The notes under the pieces are model-generated. The model saw only the letters and a program-made list of their open reading frames with translations, was not told the origin of the DNA and ran no database searches. From JANXQG01 sp963775975 (GTDB lineage: Bacteria > Planctomycetota > Planctomycetia > Pirellulales > Thermoguttaceae), in assembly GCA_963775975.1 (NCBI GenBank), contig CAVZKX010000002.1, forward strand, positions 3,968,001-4,032,000: a DNA stretch of 64,000 nt. Reading direction: 5' to 3'. A program made the translations under genes and the position numbers. Position 1 is the first letter of the stretch, and each line of letters starts with the position of its first letter. Shown here piece after piece: positions 25,198 to 35,413 of the stretch.

Positions 25198-27084
25198 TTA
25201 CCATGACGACAACGGACCGAGCTTCCGCGTCGGTTTTGGCGGCTGGCCGTCTTTTGGGCTGAGCCACACTCGAAGCAAAACATCGGCGCTGGCCGGCAGG
25301 TGAACTGCAAGCACGCTGACGCCGGCGTTGCTCTTCTGACCGGCGGGATTCGGCGACGTGGCGAATGGCTCGGCCGCGCGGACCTCGAAACGCGCGGACG
25401 GCGTACTCAACAAGCGGGCTTCCAACTGCTTGCCGCCACGCGTCAAGAGCGCCTTTTGGCCGCCGTCCTCAATATGGATCGACGCCGCGGTGTGCATGAA
25501 CCACCAAATGTCACCCTTTGCGCCTTTGATTTCGTCCTGCACGAGCACCGTGTGTCGGTTAATGAGAACTAAACCGCGGTCGACCTTCTTCGCATGGCCG
25601 GCGTAGGCGGGCGTCAAGTCGGCAATCGCGCACTGCCAATCGGGATCGGGAGAGAAACGGTAAATGCCACACTTCGCCTCCGGGTCTTGATCGGCTCCTG
25701 GCCCAGGATCGATCACGAGCGTGTTGTGGCCCTCGGCGCGGAGGCGATAGTAGGTATAGCGCTTGTTGCCGAAATAGCCTGGCAAGTTGTAATCATCGGA
25801 CCCCAGATCGACCGCCCAACGCTGGCCGAGTGCGTCCAGCACAAACGAGCCGATGTCGAGATGTTGGTGATTCACCGAATGCGAACGGGCTTGGATGCCC
25901 GCGCAGACGGCGGCGGGATCGTTCCAGCGGCTGCGGAAGGTGGCCACTTCGACGTTGCGCCAATACTTGTCCAGCGGCAGGCCAGCGGCGGCCGAATCTT
26001 GCCCAGCGGATTGATACCATATCAGACCGGCGGCGGTCGGCTTGCCGGCGGCGCCGAACCAAGTAACGGCCGGTTCATGAAAGCGGCGGCCGAGCCAGAT
26101 CTGGCAATCGCTGCGGCCCGCGCCTTCCGAGGCATCGGCATAATTGAACGAGCGGCCGCCGCCCAGGGTCATGTAGACCGGGAACAGCCCGGTCTCGGAG
26201 AAGCCGGGAAACGTGTCCAGCCCGAAACTGCTGCCCAGGGCCGATTCGAGGCAGGCGATCATCGTCACGTTGTACCTCGTAGCGTAGTCCCAGTAGCCCG
26301 GCCCTTCGCCCCAGCCGCCGTCGGGCGCGTAGCTCCGCATGGCGAGTTGCACGCTTGACACCGCGCGGTGCAGGATCTGCCCGCAAAGCTCCGGCTCCTC
26401 GTCACCGATCGCCAACGCGCCGACGGTCATGCCGCCGTTGCAGACTTGGTTCCAATTGTGAACGAATGTAGGGAAGCCGCCGCGCGAGTTATAGACCTTC
26501 ATGCCGGCCTGCAAGCCCATGCGGACCATTGCGAAGCGGATCGTCTTCCGTTGCTCCGGCGACCATTCGTCGTAGAGCCAGTCGTAGGCGATCGCGAGCG
26601 CGTGCGTCATCTCGGCCGTATCGAGAAAGTGCCGCGGATTGAAGTCGGGAAACTTCGTCACGGTCTCCATGTCCTGCCATAACCGGTCAAAGTACTTCCG
26701 ATCGCCGTGCAGGCGATAGGCCAGGGCGAGAGTGTAGCTGTGGTGAAGCATATCGCGACTCGTGGACAACAGCCGCAAGCCGTCCGGCATGACGTGCTGG
26801 GGCAACTTCTCCTCTAAGCAGCGATCGGCCTGCCGTTGCAATTCCGAATCCCATTTCTGGAGCACCGGATCGGCGGCGATCTTCTTTCGCAGACCGTCGA
26901 ATCCGGAATCGTCCAAGAGCAGCCGCGGATGATGAGGCTTGAGCCGTTTGATGAGTTCCTCGGGCGGCGGAACCGGAACGGAAAACACGGGCGGATCGGC
27001 GGCCGCGGCGTAATCTCCGGCCGGGCCGGCAAGAATCGCGAAAACAGCGGTGCAAAATGCGAATGTAAAGTGAATTTGACGCAT
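25198..27084 (-). CDS. Secreted heparinase II/III-like protein
   Basis: A 628-residue exported protein with signal peptide (HFTFAFCTAVFAILAGPAGDYAAAA). The N-terminal alpha/alpha toroid contains HPRLLLDDSGFDGLRKKI, TLALAYRLHGDRKYF, HNWNQVCNGG and SYAPDGGWGEGPGYWDYATR, matching alginate-lyase and heparinase II/III toroids. The C-terminal beta-sandwich holds HSVNHQHLDIGSFVLDALG and AVDLGSDDYNLPGYFG. Such enzymes cleave uronic-acid polysaccharides by beta-elimination; planctomycetes carry many. Candidate catalytic residues (Asn, Tyr and His of the motifs above) are present. It stands alone and is convergent with the kinase gene. Confidence 0.85.
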   Translation of the reverse strand: MRQIHFTFAFCTAVFAILAGPAGDYAAAADPPVFSVPVPPPEELIKRLKPHHPRLLLDDSGFDGLRKKIAADPVLQKWDSELQRQADRCLEEKLPQHVMPDGLRLLSTSRDMLHHSYTLALAYRLHGDRKYFDRLWQDMETVTKFPDFNPRHFLDTAEMTHALAIAYDWLYDEWSPEQRKTIRFAMVRMGLQAGMKVYNSRGGFPTFVHNWNQVCNGGMTVGALAIGDEEPELCGQILHRAVSSVQLAMRSYAPDGGWGEGPGYWDYATRYNVTMIACLESALGSSFGLDTFPGFSETGLFPVYMTLGGGRSFNYADASEGAGRSDCQIWLGRRFHEPAVTWFGAAGKPTAAGLIWYQSAGQDSAAAGLPLDKYWRNVEVATFRSRWNDPAAVCAGIQARSHSVNHQHLDIGSFVLDALGQRWAVDLGSDDYNLPGYFGNKRYTYYRLRAEGHNTLVIDPGPGADQDPEAKCGIYRFSPDPDWQCAIADLTPAYAGHAKKVDRGLVLINRHTVLVQDEIKGAKGDIWWFMHTAASIHIEDGGQKALLTRGGKQLEARLLSTPSARFEVRAAEPFATSPNPAGQKSNAGVSVLAVHLPASADVLLRVWLSPKDGQPPKPTRKLGPLSSW

Positions 27085-27335
27085 GACAGAACCTCCCGGT
27101 GGAGACCAAAGTGCGGCGGAAAGCCCTCATCCTATCCTGACGCCGCTCGGTACTCCAAACTTATCAACCACAAGGGGCACGACTTACTCTTATTGTTGAC
27201 CAGAAAGCTGCCGTATGGTAGCTTACGGTCGTGGCTTTTCAGTATCGAAGGGAGAGTTTCGAATTGCTGACTCACACATTCCGCGGCAGCGATGCCCTGT
27301 CGCTGCCGCTAATAGGCTAACGCAAAGGCGAAACC

Positions 27336-28258
27336 ATGATATCCTCTTCACGCATCCGTTTTGTCGCTCTGATGTCGTGTCTCTGGCTTTTATGTTCTTC
27401 ATCGATTGTGGCGCAGGTGCGACGCGCGAGACCGGCCGGCCCAGCGAAAACCGCCGAGCCCCTCCAAGGGCCCGACGAGCCGGTAGTTTACACGCCGGAG
27501 TCTTCGGATGCGATCGCTGCGGTGCGAGAATGGCGCGACACTACCGGCCAGCATTCGATCAAGGCGCGGATGGAGCGCCTCGAACAGGACGCCACGGACG
27601 CTGTCACGCTCGCGAAAGAGGATGGCAAATCGGTCAAGGTCCCGCTGGCCAAGTTGTCGGAAGCCGACCGAGAGCTGATTGCCGCTTTTGCCATGGAAAA
27701 CTCGAAGCGGGTCATCGCCAAGGCGGCGCAAGAATTCTGGATGCGCCGCTCGGTACGACGAGCGCGGACTTTGAAGCAAACGCGAAGGCTGCCGCAAAGA
27801 AGTTCGCCCAGCAATGCAACGGCCGGAAAATCCGCCTTGAATACCCGATTACCGGCGCCGGCGAAGGACGACGGAAGGGAAGCTATCAACTGAGCCTTGG
27901 CGCGCCGGATCTGAAAGAGCCGGACTCCTCGCAATCAGGCGGGTGGGCCTACCCTAGTCTGCTAACAATGCCGTCGATGAAACCGCAGGCCAACGCGGTC
28001 GGCCCCACCGCCAAACTGGTTGTCATCGGCCGTGCGTGGATCGATGCCGCCGCAGTCATTCAGGGTTCGAAGCCCGTTGCGTTGACCGCGTCGTCGAAAG
28101 GCCGCCCGACGAAGGGTAATCCGTTGGGCATTTCCAGGGACTGGCTTTCCTGGGATCGAAAGACGAACATCCCACAGTTGTGCAGTCGACGCGCAGATCT
28201 GCGGGTTCTCGACGCAAGCATTGAAGTGCTGCCTGGCGCGGGCGGCGCGAACAAGTGA
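27336..28258 (+). CDS. Secreted SHD1-domain protein (frameshift near 27733)
   Basis: From ATG 27336 the product has a signal peptide (RFVALMSCLWLLCSSSIVAQ) and then an SHD1-type domain: REWRDTTGQHSIKARMERLE, DAVTLAKEDGKSVKVPLAKL, SEADRELI. The frame then shifts: restoring one A in GAATTC at about 27733 gives AKAAQEILDAPLGTTSADFE and continues through YPITGAGEGRRKGSYQLSLG to TAG at 28256-28258, about 307 residues. SHD1 repeats are frequent in secreted planctomycete proteins and are thought to bind protein partners. The second half has no recognised domain. Base 27085-27335 holds only a weak promoter (TTGACC 27196-27201). Confidence 0.7.
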
Positions 28259-28319
28259 TCCGATAGGGAATTGGCACAGCCGGGGGAAAAGGGGGAGGGG
28301 ACTCCGCTGCAAATCTCAA

Positions 28320-31300
28320 TCAATTTGCCCACTCGCCTTCCGCGGCCAACGCTTCGATCGGCACTTCTTCGTCCACGGGCCTGCGGGCAGCGTACCAATC
28401 GCTGCACCACTGGATGACATTGTAGAAGACGGGCGTGAGGAAGATGCCGAAGAGCGTCACGCCCAACATGCCGGCGAAGACCGCCGTGCCCAACGTGCGG
28501 CGCATTTCCGCACCGGCCCCGGTTGAGACCACAAGCGGCACGACGCCGAGGATGAACGCCAGCGACGTCATCATGATCGGCCGCAGCCGCAGCTTGCAGG
28601 CTGCCAGCGTCGCCTCGTGGCGCGGCTTGCCTTCCTCGGTTTGCCGCCGGGCATATTCGACGATTAGAATTGCGTTCTTGCAAGCTAGGCCCACCAGCAC
28701 CACGAAGCCGATCTGCGTGAAGATGTTGACGTCGAGTTTCGCTACGATTACGCCCACGATCGAGCAGAGCAGGCACATGGGCACGACGAGGATCACCGCC
28801 AGCGGCAGCGACCAGCTTTCATATTGCGCGGCCAGGACGAGGAAGACCAGCACGACGGCGAGCACGAAGACGTACATGGCCGTATTGCCCGTCTCAAGCT
28901 GCAGCTTGGCCAGCTCGGTCCATTCGGGATAGAGCCCTTGCACTTCGTTCGTTACCTGCCTGGTCATGCCTTCCATAGTGCCGATCGCTTCGCCGGAACT
29001 GACGCCCGGCGCGGGGCCGCCGTTGACCGGCGCGGCCGAATACATGTTGTAGCGATAGATCATCACCGGCCCGTTGACGGGACGAATGGTCGCGATCGTG
29101 CTCAGCGGCACCATCTGACCGCTGGCATTGCGGACGCTCAATTGTTTGATATCGCTGGCCTGGCGGCGGAAGCGGGCTTCGCTTTGCACGTTCACCTGCC
29201 AGGTGCGGCCGGACCAATTCAGGTCGTTGACGTAAAGCGAGCCGAGAAAGACCTGCAGCGAGGTAAAGACGTCGTTGATCGAAAGGCCTAGGATCTTGGC
29301 CTGTTCGCGGTTGATGTCCAAATAGAGCCAAGGCGTGTCCGCGCGAAAGCTGCTGAACATGCCGCGCAATTCATCCGGCTTGCCGCGGCCGGCTTCGACG
29401 ACTTGCTCGGTGGCGTCCTGCAGCGCCTTCAGGCCGTTCGAGGTGCGGTCCTCAATCACGATCTTGAAACCGCCGGCCGTCCCCAGGCCGTCGACGGGCG
29501 GGGCGCCGTAAACGCCCACCACGGCGTCGTCGATCTCGGTGCGGAAGCGATCTTCCAATAGATGGGCGATCTTCTCGCTCGTTCGCCCGAATGGAGTCCG
29601 CTTGCGGAAGTCGTCGAGCATGATGTAAAGCGCGCCGAAGTTGGGCGAGTTGGCCCCGAGCAAGATGGAATCGCCGGCCACGGCTACGGTGTTCTTCACA
29701 CCGGGCGTTTCCCGGGCGATTTTATCGATCCGCGACATGACCGCGGAGGTCCGCTGCACGCTGGCAGCGTCCGGCAGTTGCACGTTTACGAGCAAGTAGC
29801 CCTTGTCCTGCATGGGAATGAAGCCGGCCGGGGCCTTGTCGAAGCTGACGCGCGTCAACAACAGCAGTCCGCCATAAACGGCCAGCACGATGGCGCTGAC
29901 GCGAAGGATGCGGGAGACCGCTCCGGCGTAGACTTCCGTCGACCAATTGAATGCCGCGTTGAACTTGCGGAACAAATAGGCCATCGCGCGGTCCAGCGGC
30001 CAGGAGAGCACGAGGGCCGCGATTGCCCCCGCCAGACACACGGCCAGCGATACCTTCCACGTAAAGCCGGGAGCTTGCGGGTTCCATCCGGGCAGCGCGC
30101 GGTCGTCGAGCCAATCCATCACCGGCCCGGCAAGGAACCGCCATGCCAGCCCGGCGCCGAGGAGCGGATAGGCAAAGGTCGGCAGAACGCGGGCACGGCC
30201 GTGATCTGCGCTGCGCGGGCGAAGCAGGATCGCTGCCAGCGCCGGGCTGAGCGTCAGCGAGTTGAACGCTGAAATGATCGTCGAGACGGCGATCGTCAAT
30301 GCGAATTGGCGGAAGAACTGTCCCGTGATGCCGCTGATGAACGCGCAAGGGATGAACACGGCACTCAGCACCAGCCCCACCGCGATCACCGGACCGGAGA
30401 CGAGGTTCATGGCCTGAATGGCCGCCTCGCGCGGGGCGAGTCCCTGTTCGATGTGATGCTCGACCGCCTCCACGACGACGATCGCGTCGTCCACCACGAT
30501 GCCGATCGCCAGCACCAGCCCGAAGAGCGTGAGGTTGTTCAAACTGAAGCCGATCGCGGACATCACGGCAAAGGTGCCGACCACGGCAACCGGCACGGCA
30601 ACGAGCGGAATGATCGCCGACCGCCAGTTTTGCAGGAACAGCAGCACGACGAATGCGACGAGCAGCACCGCGTCGATCAGCGTAATGAACACCTCGCGTA
30701 TCGACTCGGTAATGAACGGCGTCGTGTCGTAAACGATTTTATAGTCGACGCCTTCGGGGAAATGGGTCTTTAGCTCCTCCATCTTTGCGCGGACCGATTC
30801 CGCCGTGTGCAAGGCGTTCGTGCCCGGCAGTTGGTAGATCGATAAGGCGACGGAAGGGCGGCCGTCGAGTGTGCAGCTCTGATCGTAGCCCTGGGCGCCA
30901 AGTTCGATGTGGGCGACGTCCTTCATTCGCACGGCGCGGCCCGCCGCGTCGTTCTTGAGCATCATCTGCTCGAACTGCTCGGGCGTGGAAAGGCGTCCGA
31001 GGGTGGTCATCGTGTACTGGAACACCTGGCCGTCGGGAACGGGCGGCTGGCCGATTTGCCCGGCTGCCACCTGGATATTCTGCGCCTGAATGGCCGCGAT
31101 GACGTCGCCCGCCGAAAGGCCGACGCGGCGCATCTTGTCCGGGTCGAGCCAGAGCCTCATGCTGTAGTCGCGCTGGCCGAGATAGGTGATGTCGCCCACG
31201 CCCGGCAAGCGAGAGAGCTCGTCGCGAATCGAGATCGTGGCGAGGTTGCTCAGGTAGAGATCGTCGCGTGAGATAGTGGGGGAAGTTGCGCCGTCCTTCC

Positions 31301-31751
31301 CCGCCTCGGGCTCGGGCGAAAAGAGATTGACGATCATCAGCACGGAGGGTGACTTCTTCTTCACCGTCACGCCCTTGCGCGTTACCAGATCCGGCAGCAA
31401 GGGCTGGGCGATGGCGACGCGGTTCTGCACGAGCACCTGGGCGATATTGAGGTCAACGCCAAGCTTGAATGTGACGGTGAGCGTGTAGGTGCCGTCGTTG
31501 GTGCATTGCGACGACATGTAAAGCATTCCCTCGACGCCGTTGACCTGCTGCTCGATGGGCGCGGCGACCGTATTGGCGACGACCTGAGCGTCGGCGCCCG
31601 GATAGATGGCTGAAACCTCAACCGTGGGCGGCGTGATCTCGGGGTACTGGGCGATCGGCAACAGCGGCCCAGCGATGAGGCCGGCCAGCGTAATGATGAT
31701 CGACAGCACGGAGGCGAAGATCGGGCGGTTGATGAAGAATTGGGAGAACAT
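28320..31751 (-). CDS. RND efflux transporter, AcrB/HAE1 type (second copy)
   Basis: An 1143-residue inner-membrane drug/proton antiporter. N-terminal FSQFFINRPIFASVLSIII, the porter domain (EQQVNGVEGMLYMSSQCTND), and the membrane motif NNLTLFGLVLAIGIVVDDAIVVVEAV with the paired Asp of the proton relay are clear, and the duplicated half repeats the pattern (GFVVLVGLACKNAILIVEYA). An extra stretch of about 100 residues with two hydrophobic segments (residues 505-615) lies between the halves. It follows the other RND gene by 2 nt, in an operon with the MFP and TetR genes. HAE1-type pumps normally need an outer-membrane TolC protein, which is not in the window. Confidence 0.93.
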   Translation of the reverse strand: MFSQFFINRPIFASVLSIIITLAGLIAGPLLPIAQYPEITPPTVEVSAIYPGADAQVVANTVAAPIEQQVNGVEGMLYMSSQCTNDGTYTLTVTFKLGVDLNIAQVLVQNRVAIAQPLLPDLVTRKGVTVKKKSPSVLMIVNLFSPEPEAGKDGATSPTISRDDLYLSNLATISIRDELSRLPGVGDITYLGQRDYSMRLWLDPDKMRRVGLSAGDVIAAIQAQNIQVAAGQIGQPPVPDGQVFQYTMTTLGRLSTPEQFEQMMLKNDAAGRAVRMKDVAHIELGAQGYDQSCTLDGRPSVALSIYQLPGTNALHTAESVRAKMEELKTHFPEGVDYKIVYDTTPFITESIREVFITLIDAVLLVAFVVLLFLQNWRSAIIPLVAVPVAVVGTFAVMSAIGFSLNNLTLFGLVLAIGIVVDDAIVVVEAVEHHIEQGLAPREAAIQAMNLVSGPVIAVGLVLSAVFIPCAFISGITGQFFRQFALTIAVSTIISAFNSLTLSPALAAILLRPRSADHGRARVLPTFAYPLLGAGLAWRFLAGPVMDWLDDRALPGWNPQAPGFTWKVSLAVCLAGAIAALVLSWPLDRAMAYLFRKFNAAFNWSTEVYAGAVSRILRVSAIVLAVYGGLLLLTRVSFDKAPAGFIPMQDKGYLLVNVQLPDAASVQRTSAVMSRIDKIARETPGVKNTVAVAGDSILLGANSPNFGALYIMLDDFRKRTPFGRTSEKIAHLLEDRFRTEIDDAVVGVYGAPPVDGLGTAGGFKIVIEDRTSNGLKALQDATEQVVEAGRGKPDELRGMFSSFRADTPWLYLDINREQAKILGLSINDVFTSLQVFLGSLYVNDLNWSGRTWQVNVQSEARFRRQASDIKQLSVRNASGQMVPLSTIATIRPVNGPVMIYRYNMYSAAPVNGGPAPGVSSGEAIGTMEGMTRQVTNEVQGLYPEWTELAKLQLETGNTAMYVFVLAVVLVFLVLAAQYESWSLPLAVILVVPMCLLCSIVGVIVAKLDVNIFTQIGFVVLVGLACKNAILIVEYARRQTEEGKPRHEATLAACKLRLRPIMMTSLAFILGVVPLVVSTGAGAEMRRTLGTAVFAGMLGVTLFGIFLTPVFYNVIQWCSDWYAARRPVDEEVPIEALAAEGEWAN

Positions 31752-31753
31752 AC

Positions 31754-34700
31754 TTATTCCTTGCCCGCCGTTTCCAGGTGTGCAGTCGTTTGCATGGCTT
31801 GGCGATCCGCGACCTCGGCTTCTTCCTCAAGCATTTCTTCCAAATCATCTTCTTGGGCGGGCGCGACTTTGCCTTGGCGGCGTTGCATTGCGGACCTGAT
31901 TGCCGCGCGGACGACACCGCCGCCAACGACGCCCAAGCTGAGATACCGCGTCCATCGCCAGAATCGCGAGCGGAAGATCGACGCGCTTCCGAACCAATCG
32001 ACGACGCTGAAAAAGACCGGCGTGAGGAAGATGCCAAAAATCGTCACCCCCAACATGCCGCTGAAAACGGCCGTGCCCAGCGTGCGGCGCATTTCCGAGC
32101 CGGCGCCGCGGCCGATCAAGAGCGGAAAGACGCCGAGGATGAAGGCAAACGAGGTCATCACGATCGGCCGCAGGCGGAGCTTGCAGGCCGCCAGCGCCGC
32201 CTCGCGTCGGGAAAAACCCTCCTCGCGCTGCCGCTTGGCGAACTCGACGATCAAAATCGCATTCTTGCTCGCCAGACCCAAAAGCACGACGAAGCCGATC
32301 TCCGTGAAGATGTTGATTTCGATTGGCGGATTTACCTCCATTGACCATTTCAAGATCAAGGGCATTACCCAGACTCCGATGATCGCACACAATAGGCACA
32401 TCGGCACGACGAGGATCACGGCCAGCGGCAGCGACCAGCTTTCGTACTGTGCCGCGAGCACGAGGAAAACCGCGATTGAGGCCAAGCCGAAGATCATCAT
32501 CGCCGTGTCGGCTGCTTGCAACTCGAGAAACGCCATTTCCGACCATTCGTACTGCATCGACTTGGGCAAGTGCCGGTCGGCAAGTTTCGCCATCTGGTCG
32601 ATCGCCTGCCGGGAGCTCATGCCCGGCCCGCCCTGGCCGCGGATTTGACCGGCGGCATGCATATTGTATCGAGTGTACATCAGCGGCCCGTTGATGCCGC
32701 GGACGCTGGCGATCGACCCGATGGGCACCATTGCGCCGGATGAGTTTCGCACCGTAAGCCGCTTGACTTGATCGACGTTTTTCCGGAAGCGGGAGTCGGC
32801 CTGCACGATTACCTGCCAGGTGCGATCCAGCAGGTTGAAGTTGTTGACGTAAAGCGATCCGAGGTAAACTTGCAGCGTGTTCGCGGCCGCCGGAAAGACG
32901 ACGCCTTGCGTCATGCACTGCTGGCGGTTGAGATCGACCCACAATTGCGGCACATTGGCGCGATAAACGGTTTGCAGCATCACGAACAGCGGCTTCCCCG
33001 CGGGCGATTTAAGCTTGGCGCCTTCTTCGACGAGATCGTCAATGGCGGTTTGCAGCTCCTGCAGCGCCTCCTGATCGGCGCCGGTCCGCTGCTCCACCAC
33101 AAAAGTGAAGCCGCCCGTTCGGCCGACGCCACGGATCGGCGCGGCGGGCAGGACCGTCGCCTTTGCCTCGGGAATCTCCTTGTCGAAAGCCGCGTTGAGA
33201 TTCTTGAGAATCGAGTCCACCGAGGTTTCTGGCGAACGTCGGCGCTCAAAATCATCGAGGATCACGAACATGGAGCCGAAAATCGACGACGTGGCGTTGT
33301 TCAGGAACGACATGCCGGACACGCTGAGCGTATGCGCGATGCCCGGCACTTTGCGGGTGATTTCCTGCGTCTTGGCGGTCACCTCGCGAGTCCGCAAAAT
33401 CGACGAGGCGTCGGGCATCTGCACGTTGACGATCAAATAGCCCATGTCCTGCGCCGGCACGAATCCCTTGGGCGTCGTCTTGAAGCCCCACCACGTTGCC
33501 ACGAGCAGGCCGCCGTAGATCAGCACGACCACGGCGCTAGCACGGAGCAAGACGCCGACGGCGCGCGCATAGAGATTGGTGGCGGCGTTGAAGGCGCGAT
33601 TGAAATACTTAAAGAGCAGGGCGAGAATCCGAATGCACGGCTTGGCGACGATCCAGCCGATAATGGCCACTAGGAACGGGAAAATCCACGGCGCGGCGGC
33701 AACCAGCTCAGCGCGATACGGCATGTTGTGGCTGAGGTGGATCGCGAGCCAGCCGCGAAAAACGCCGTGCGCCCAAAAACTCGCGCCGATCGGCAGCAAC
33801 AGCCAGAAAGCAAAACGCGGCAGCGGCTCGTGGGTCTCTTTATCGCGGGCGCGAAGAAACTTGGCCGCCAGCGCCGGGCTGAGCGTCAAGGAGTTGAAGG
33901 CGGATATGATTGTGGAGGCCGCGATCGTCAGCGCAAACTGGCGGAAGAATTGCCCCGTCACGCCGCTAATGAACGCGCAGGGCACAAATACCGCGCTCAA
34001 GACAAGCCCCACGGCGATCACCGGTCCCGAGACCTGCTCCATCGCCCGGACCGTGGCGTCGCGAGGCGACATGCCATTTTCGATGTGGTGCTCCACGGCC
34101 TCGACGACCACGATTGCGTCGTCCACCACGATGCCGATTGCCAGCACCAGCCCGAAGAGAGTCAGATTGTTCAGCGTGAATCCCATCGCCAGCATTACTG
34201 CGAACGTGCCGAGAATGGCTACGGGCACCGCGATCAACGGGATGATCGCCGAGCGCCAGTTTTGCAGGAACAAGAGCACGACGAACGCCACGAGCGCAAT
34301 GGCGTCGATCAGCGAGTAGACCACCTCGCGGATGCACTGCCGCGTGTAGGGCGTCGAGTCGTACTGAGTCTCCCACGACACGCCTTTGGGAAACGTTTTT
34401 TCGAGCTCTTTCATCTTGGCAGTAATACGGTCGTCGAGTTCCAAAGCATTGGCGTCGGGCAACTGGAATATGCCCAGGCCCGCCGATTCTTTGCCGTCCA
34501 ACTGGCAACTGACATCCTCACTCATGGCGCCCATCTCGATGCGGGCAACGTCCTTCAGCCGCATGACCTGGCCGCCGGGCGCGACGCGAATGACAATCTT
34601 GCCGAACTCCTCGGGCGACGTCAGGCGGCCGAGCACGGAGATCTTGATCTGTGTTTCCTGGCCTGGCTTGACTGGCTCTTGACCGATGTAGCCGCTTGCG

Positions 34701-35347
34701 ACCTCGGTATTTTGTTCGCGAATGGCACTGACAATGTCGCCCGTCGTAAGGCCTCTCGTGGAGAGCTTATCGGGATCAACCCAGACCCTCATGCTGTAGT
34801 CGCGTTGACCGATGAGGAACACGTCGCCGACGCCTTCGATCCGCAGGATTTCGTCGCGGACGCGAGTAACGACGAAATTGCTCAGATAGAGTTGGTTATA
34901 GGTATGGTCGGGCGAGTTAAAGTTGATGACCTTCACGATGTCCGGCGACATCTTGCGCATCGTCACGCCGGATTGCTTGATCACGTCCGGCAGCAACGGC
35001 ATTGCCAGATTCACCCGGTTTTGCACGAGCACTTGGGCCAGGTTCATGTCCATGCCCTGCTCGAACGTCACCTGCAGGCTGTATGAGCCATCGTTGGTGC
35101 TGCTGGATTGCATGTAAAGCATGTGCTCGACGCCGTTGACCTGCTGCTCGATAGGTGCCGCGACGGCCTCGGCGACGACCTGCGCGCTGGCCCCCGGATA
35201 GCTGCACTTTACCTGGACGCTCGGCGGCGCGATCGTGGGATACTGCGAGAGCGGCAGGTTGAATATCGCCAGCACGCCGGCGAGCGCAATCGCGATCGAA
35301 AGCACGCTGGCGAAAATCGGCCGGTCGATAAAGAATCGCGAGAACAT
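31754..35347 (-). CDS. RND efflux transporter, AcrB/HAE1 type (first copy)
   Basis: A 1197-residue RND pump beginning MFSRFFIDRPIFASVLSIAI at ATG 35347. It carries EQQVNGVEHMLYMQSSSTND, NNLTLFGLVLAIGIVVDDAIV with both proton-relay Asp residues, FISGVTGQFFRQFALTIA and the repeated C-terminal half ending GFVVLLGLASKNAILIVEFAK. A central insert of about 90 residues with two predicted helices matches that of the downstream copy, so the two arose by duplication. The C-terminal tail is Glu-rich. It lies between the MFP gene and the second pump, which begins 2 nt after its stop. An upstream in-frame ATG falls inside a palindromic repeat and is unlikely to be used. Confidence 0.93.
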   Translation of the reverse strand: MFSRFFIDRPIFASVLSIAIALAGVLAIFNLPLSQYPTIAPPSVQVKCSYPGASAQVVAEAVAAPIEQQVNGVEHMLYMQSSSTNDGSYSLQVTFEQGMDMNLAQVLVQNRVNLAMPLLPDVIKQSGVTMRKMSPDIVKVINFNSPDHTYNQLYLSNFVVTRVRDEILRIEGVGDVFLIGQRDYSMRVWVDPDKLSTRGLTTGDIVSAIREQNTEVASGYIGQEPVKPGQETQIKISVLGRLTSPEEFGKIVIRVAPGGQVMRLKDVARIEMGAMSEDVSCQLDGKESAGLGIFQLPDANALELDDRITAKMKELEKTFPKGVSWETQYDSTPYTRQCIREVVYSLIDAIALVAFVVLLFLQNWRSAIIPLIAVPVAILGTFAVMLAMGFTLNNLTLFGLVLAIGIVVDDAIVVVEAVEHHIENGMSPRDATVRAMEQVSGPVIAVGLVLSAVFVPCAFISGVTGQFFRQFALTIAASTIISAFNSLTLSPALAAKFLRARDKETHEPLPRFAFWLLLPIGASFWAHGVFRGWLAIHLSHNMPYRAELVAAAPWIFPFLVAIIGWIVAKPCIRILALLFKYFNRAFNAATNLYARAVGVLLRASAVVVLIYGGLLVATWWGFKTTPKGFVPAQDMGYLIVNVQMPDASSILRTREVTAKTQEITRKVPGIAHTLSVSGMSFLNNATSSIFGSMFVILDDFERRRSPETSVDSILKNLNAAFDKEIPEAKATVLPAAPIRGVGRTGGFTFVVEQRTGADQEALQELQTAIDDLVEEGAKLKSPAGKPLFVMLQTVYRANVPQLWVDLNRQQCMTQGVVFPAAANTLQVYLGSLYVNNFNLLDRTWQVIVQADSRFRKNVDQVKRLTVRNSSGAMVPIGSIASVRGINGPLMYTRYNMHAAGQIRGQGGPGMSSRQAIDQMAKLADRHLPKSMQYEWSEMAFLELQAADTAMMIFGLASIAVFLVLAAQYESWSLPLAVILVVPMCLLCAIIGVWVMPLILKWSMEVNPPIEINIFTEIGFVVLLGLASKNAILIVEFAKRQREEGFSRREAALAACKLRLRPIVMTSFAFILGVFPLLIGRGAGSEMRRTLGTAVFSGMLGVTIFGIFLTPVFFSVVDWFGSASIFRSRFWRWTRYLSLGVVGGGVVRAAIRSAMQRRQGKVAPAQEDDLEEMLEEEAEVADRQAMQTTAHLETAGKE

Positions 35348-35354
35348 AATAAAA

Positions 35355-35412
35355 TGTATCCGGCACACTCCGTGTGCCGAAGAAAACCGGCACACGGAGT
35401 GTGCCGGATACA
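35355..35412. repeat. Perfect 25-bp inverted repeat of two hairpins between MFP and RND genes
   Basis: Arms 35355-35379 and 35388-35412 are exact inverse complements around 8 nt. Each arm is itself a hairpin (CGGCACAC, 3-nt loop, GTGTGCCG). It fills the whole gap between the MFP stop and the RND start and lies inside the presumed operon transcript. Confidence 0.85.
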
Positions 35413-35413
35413 A

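Noticed and set aside
29562..35086. Several plus-strand ORFs of 200-490 codons opposite the efflux genes
   Set aside because: His/Arg/Asp-rich shadow frames of well-conserved RND and MFP genes.
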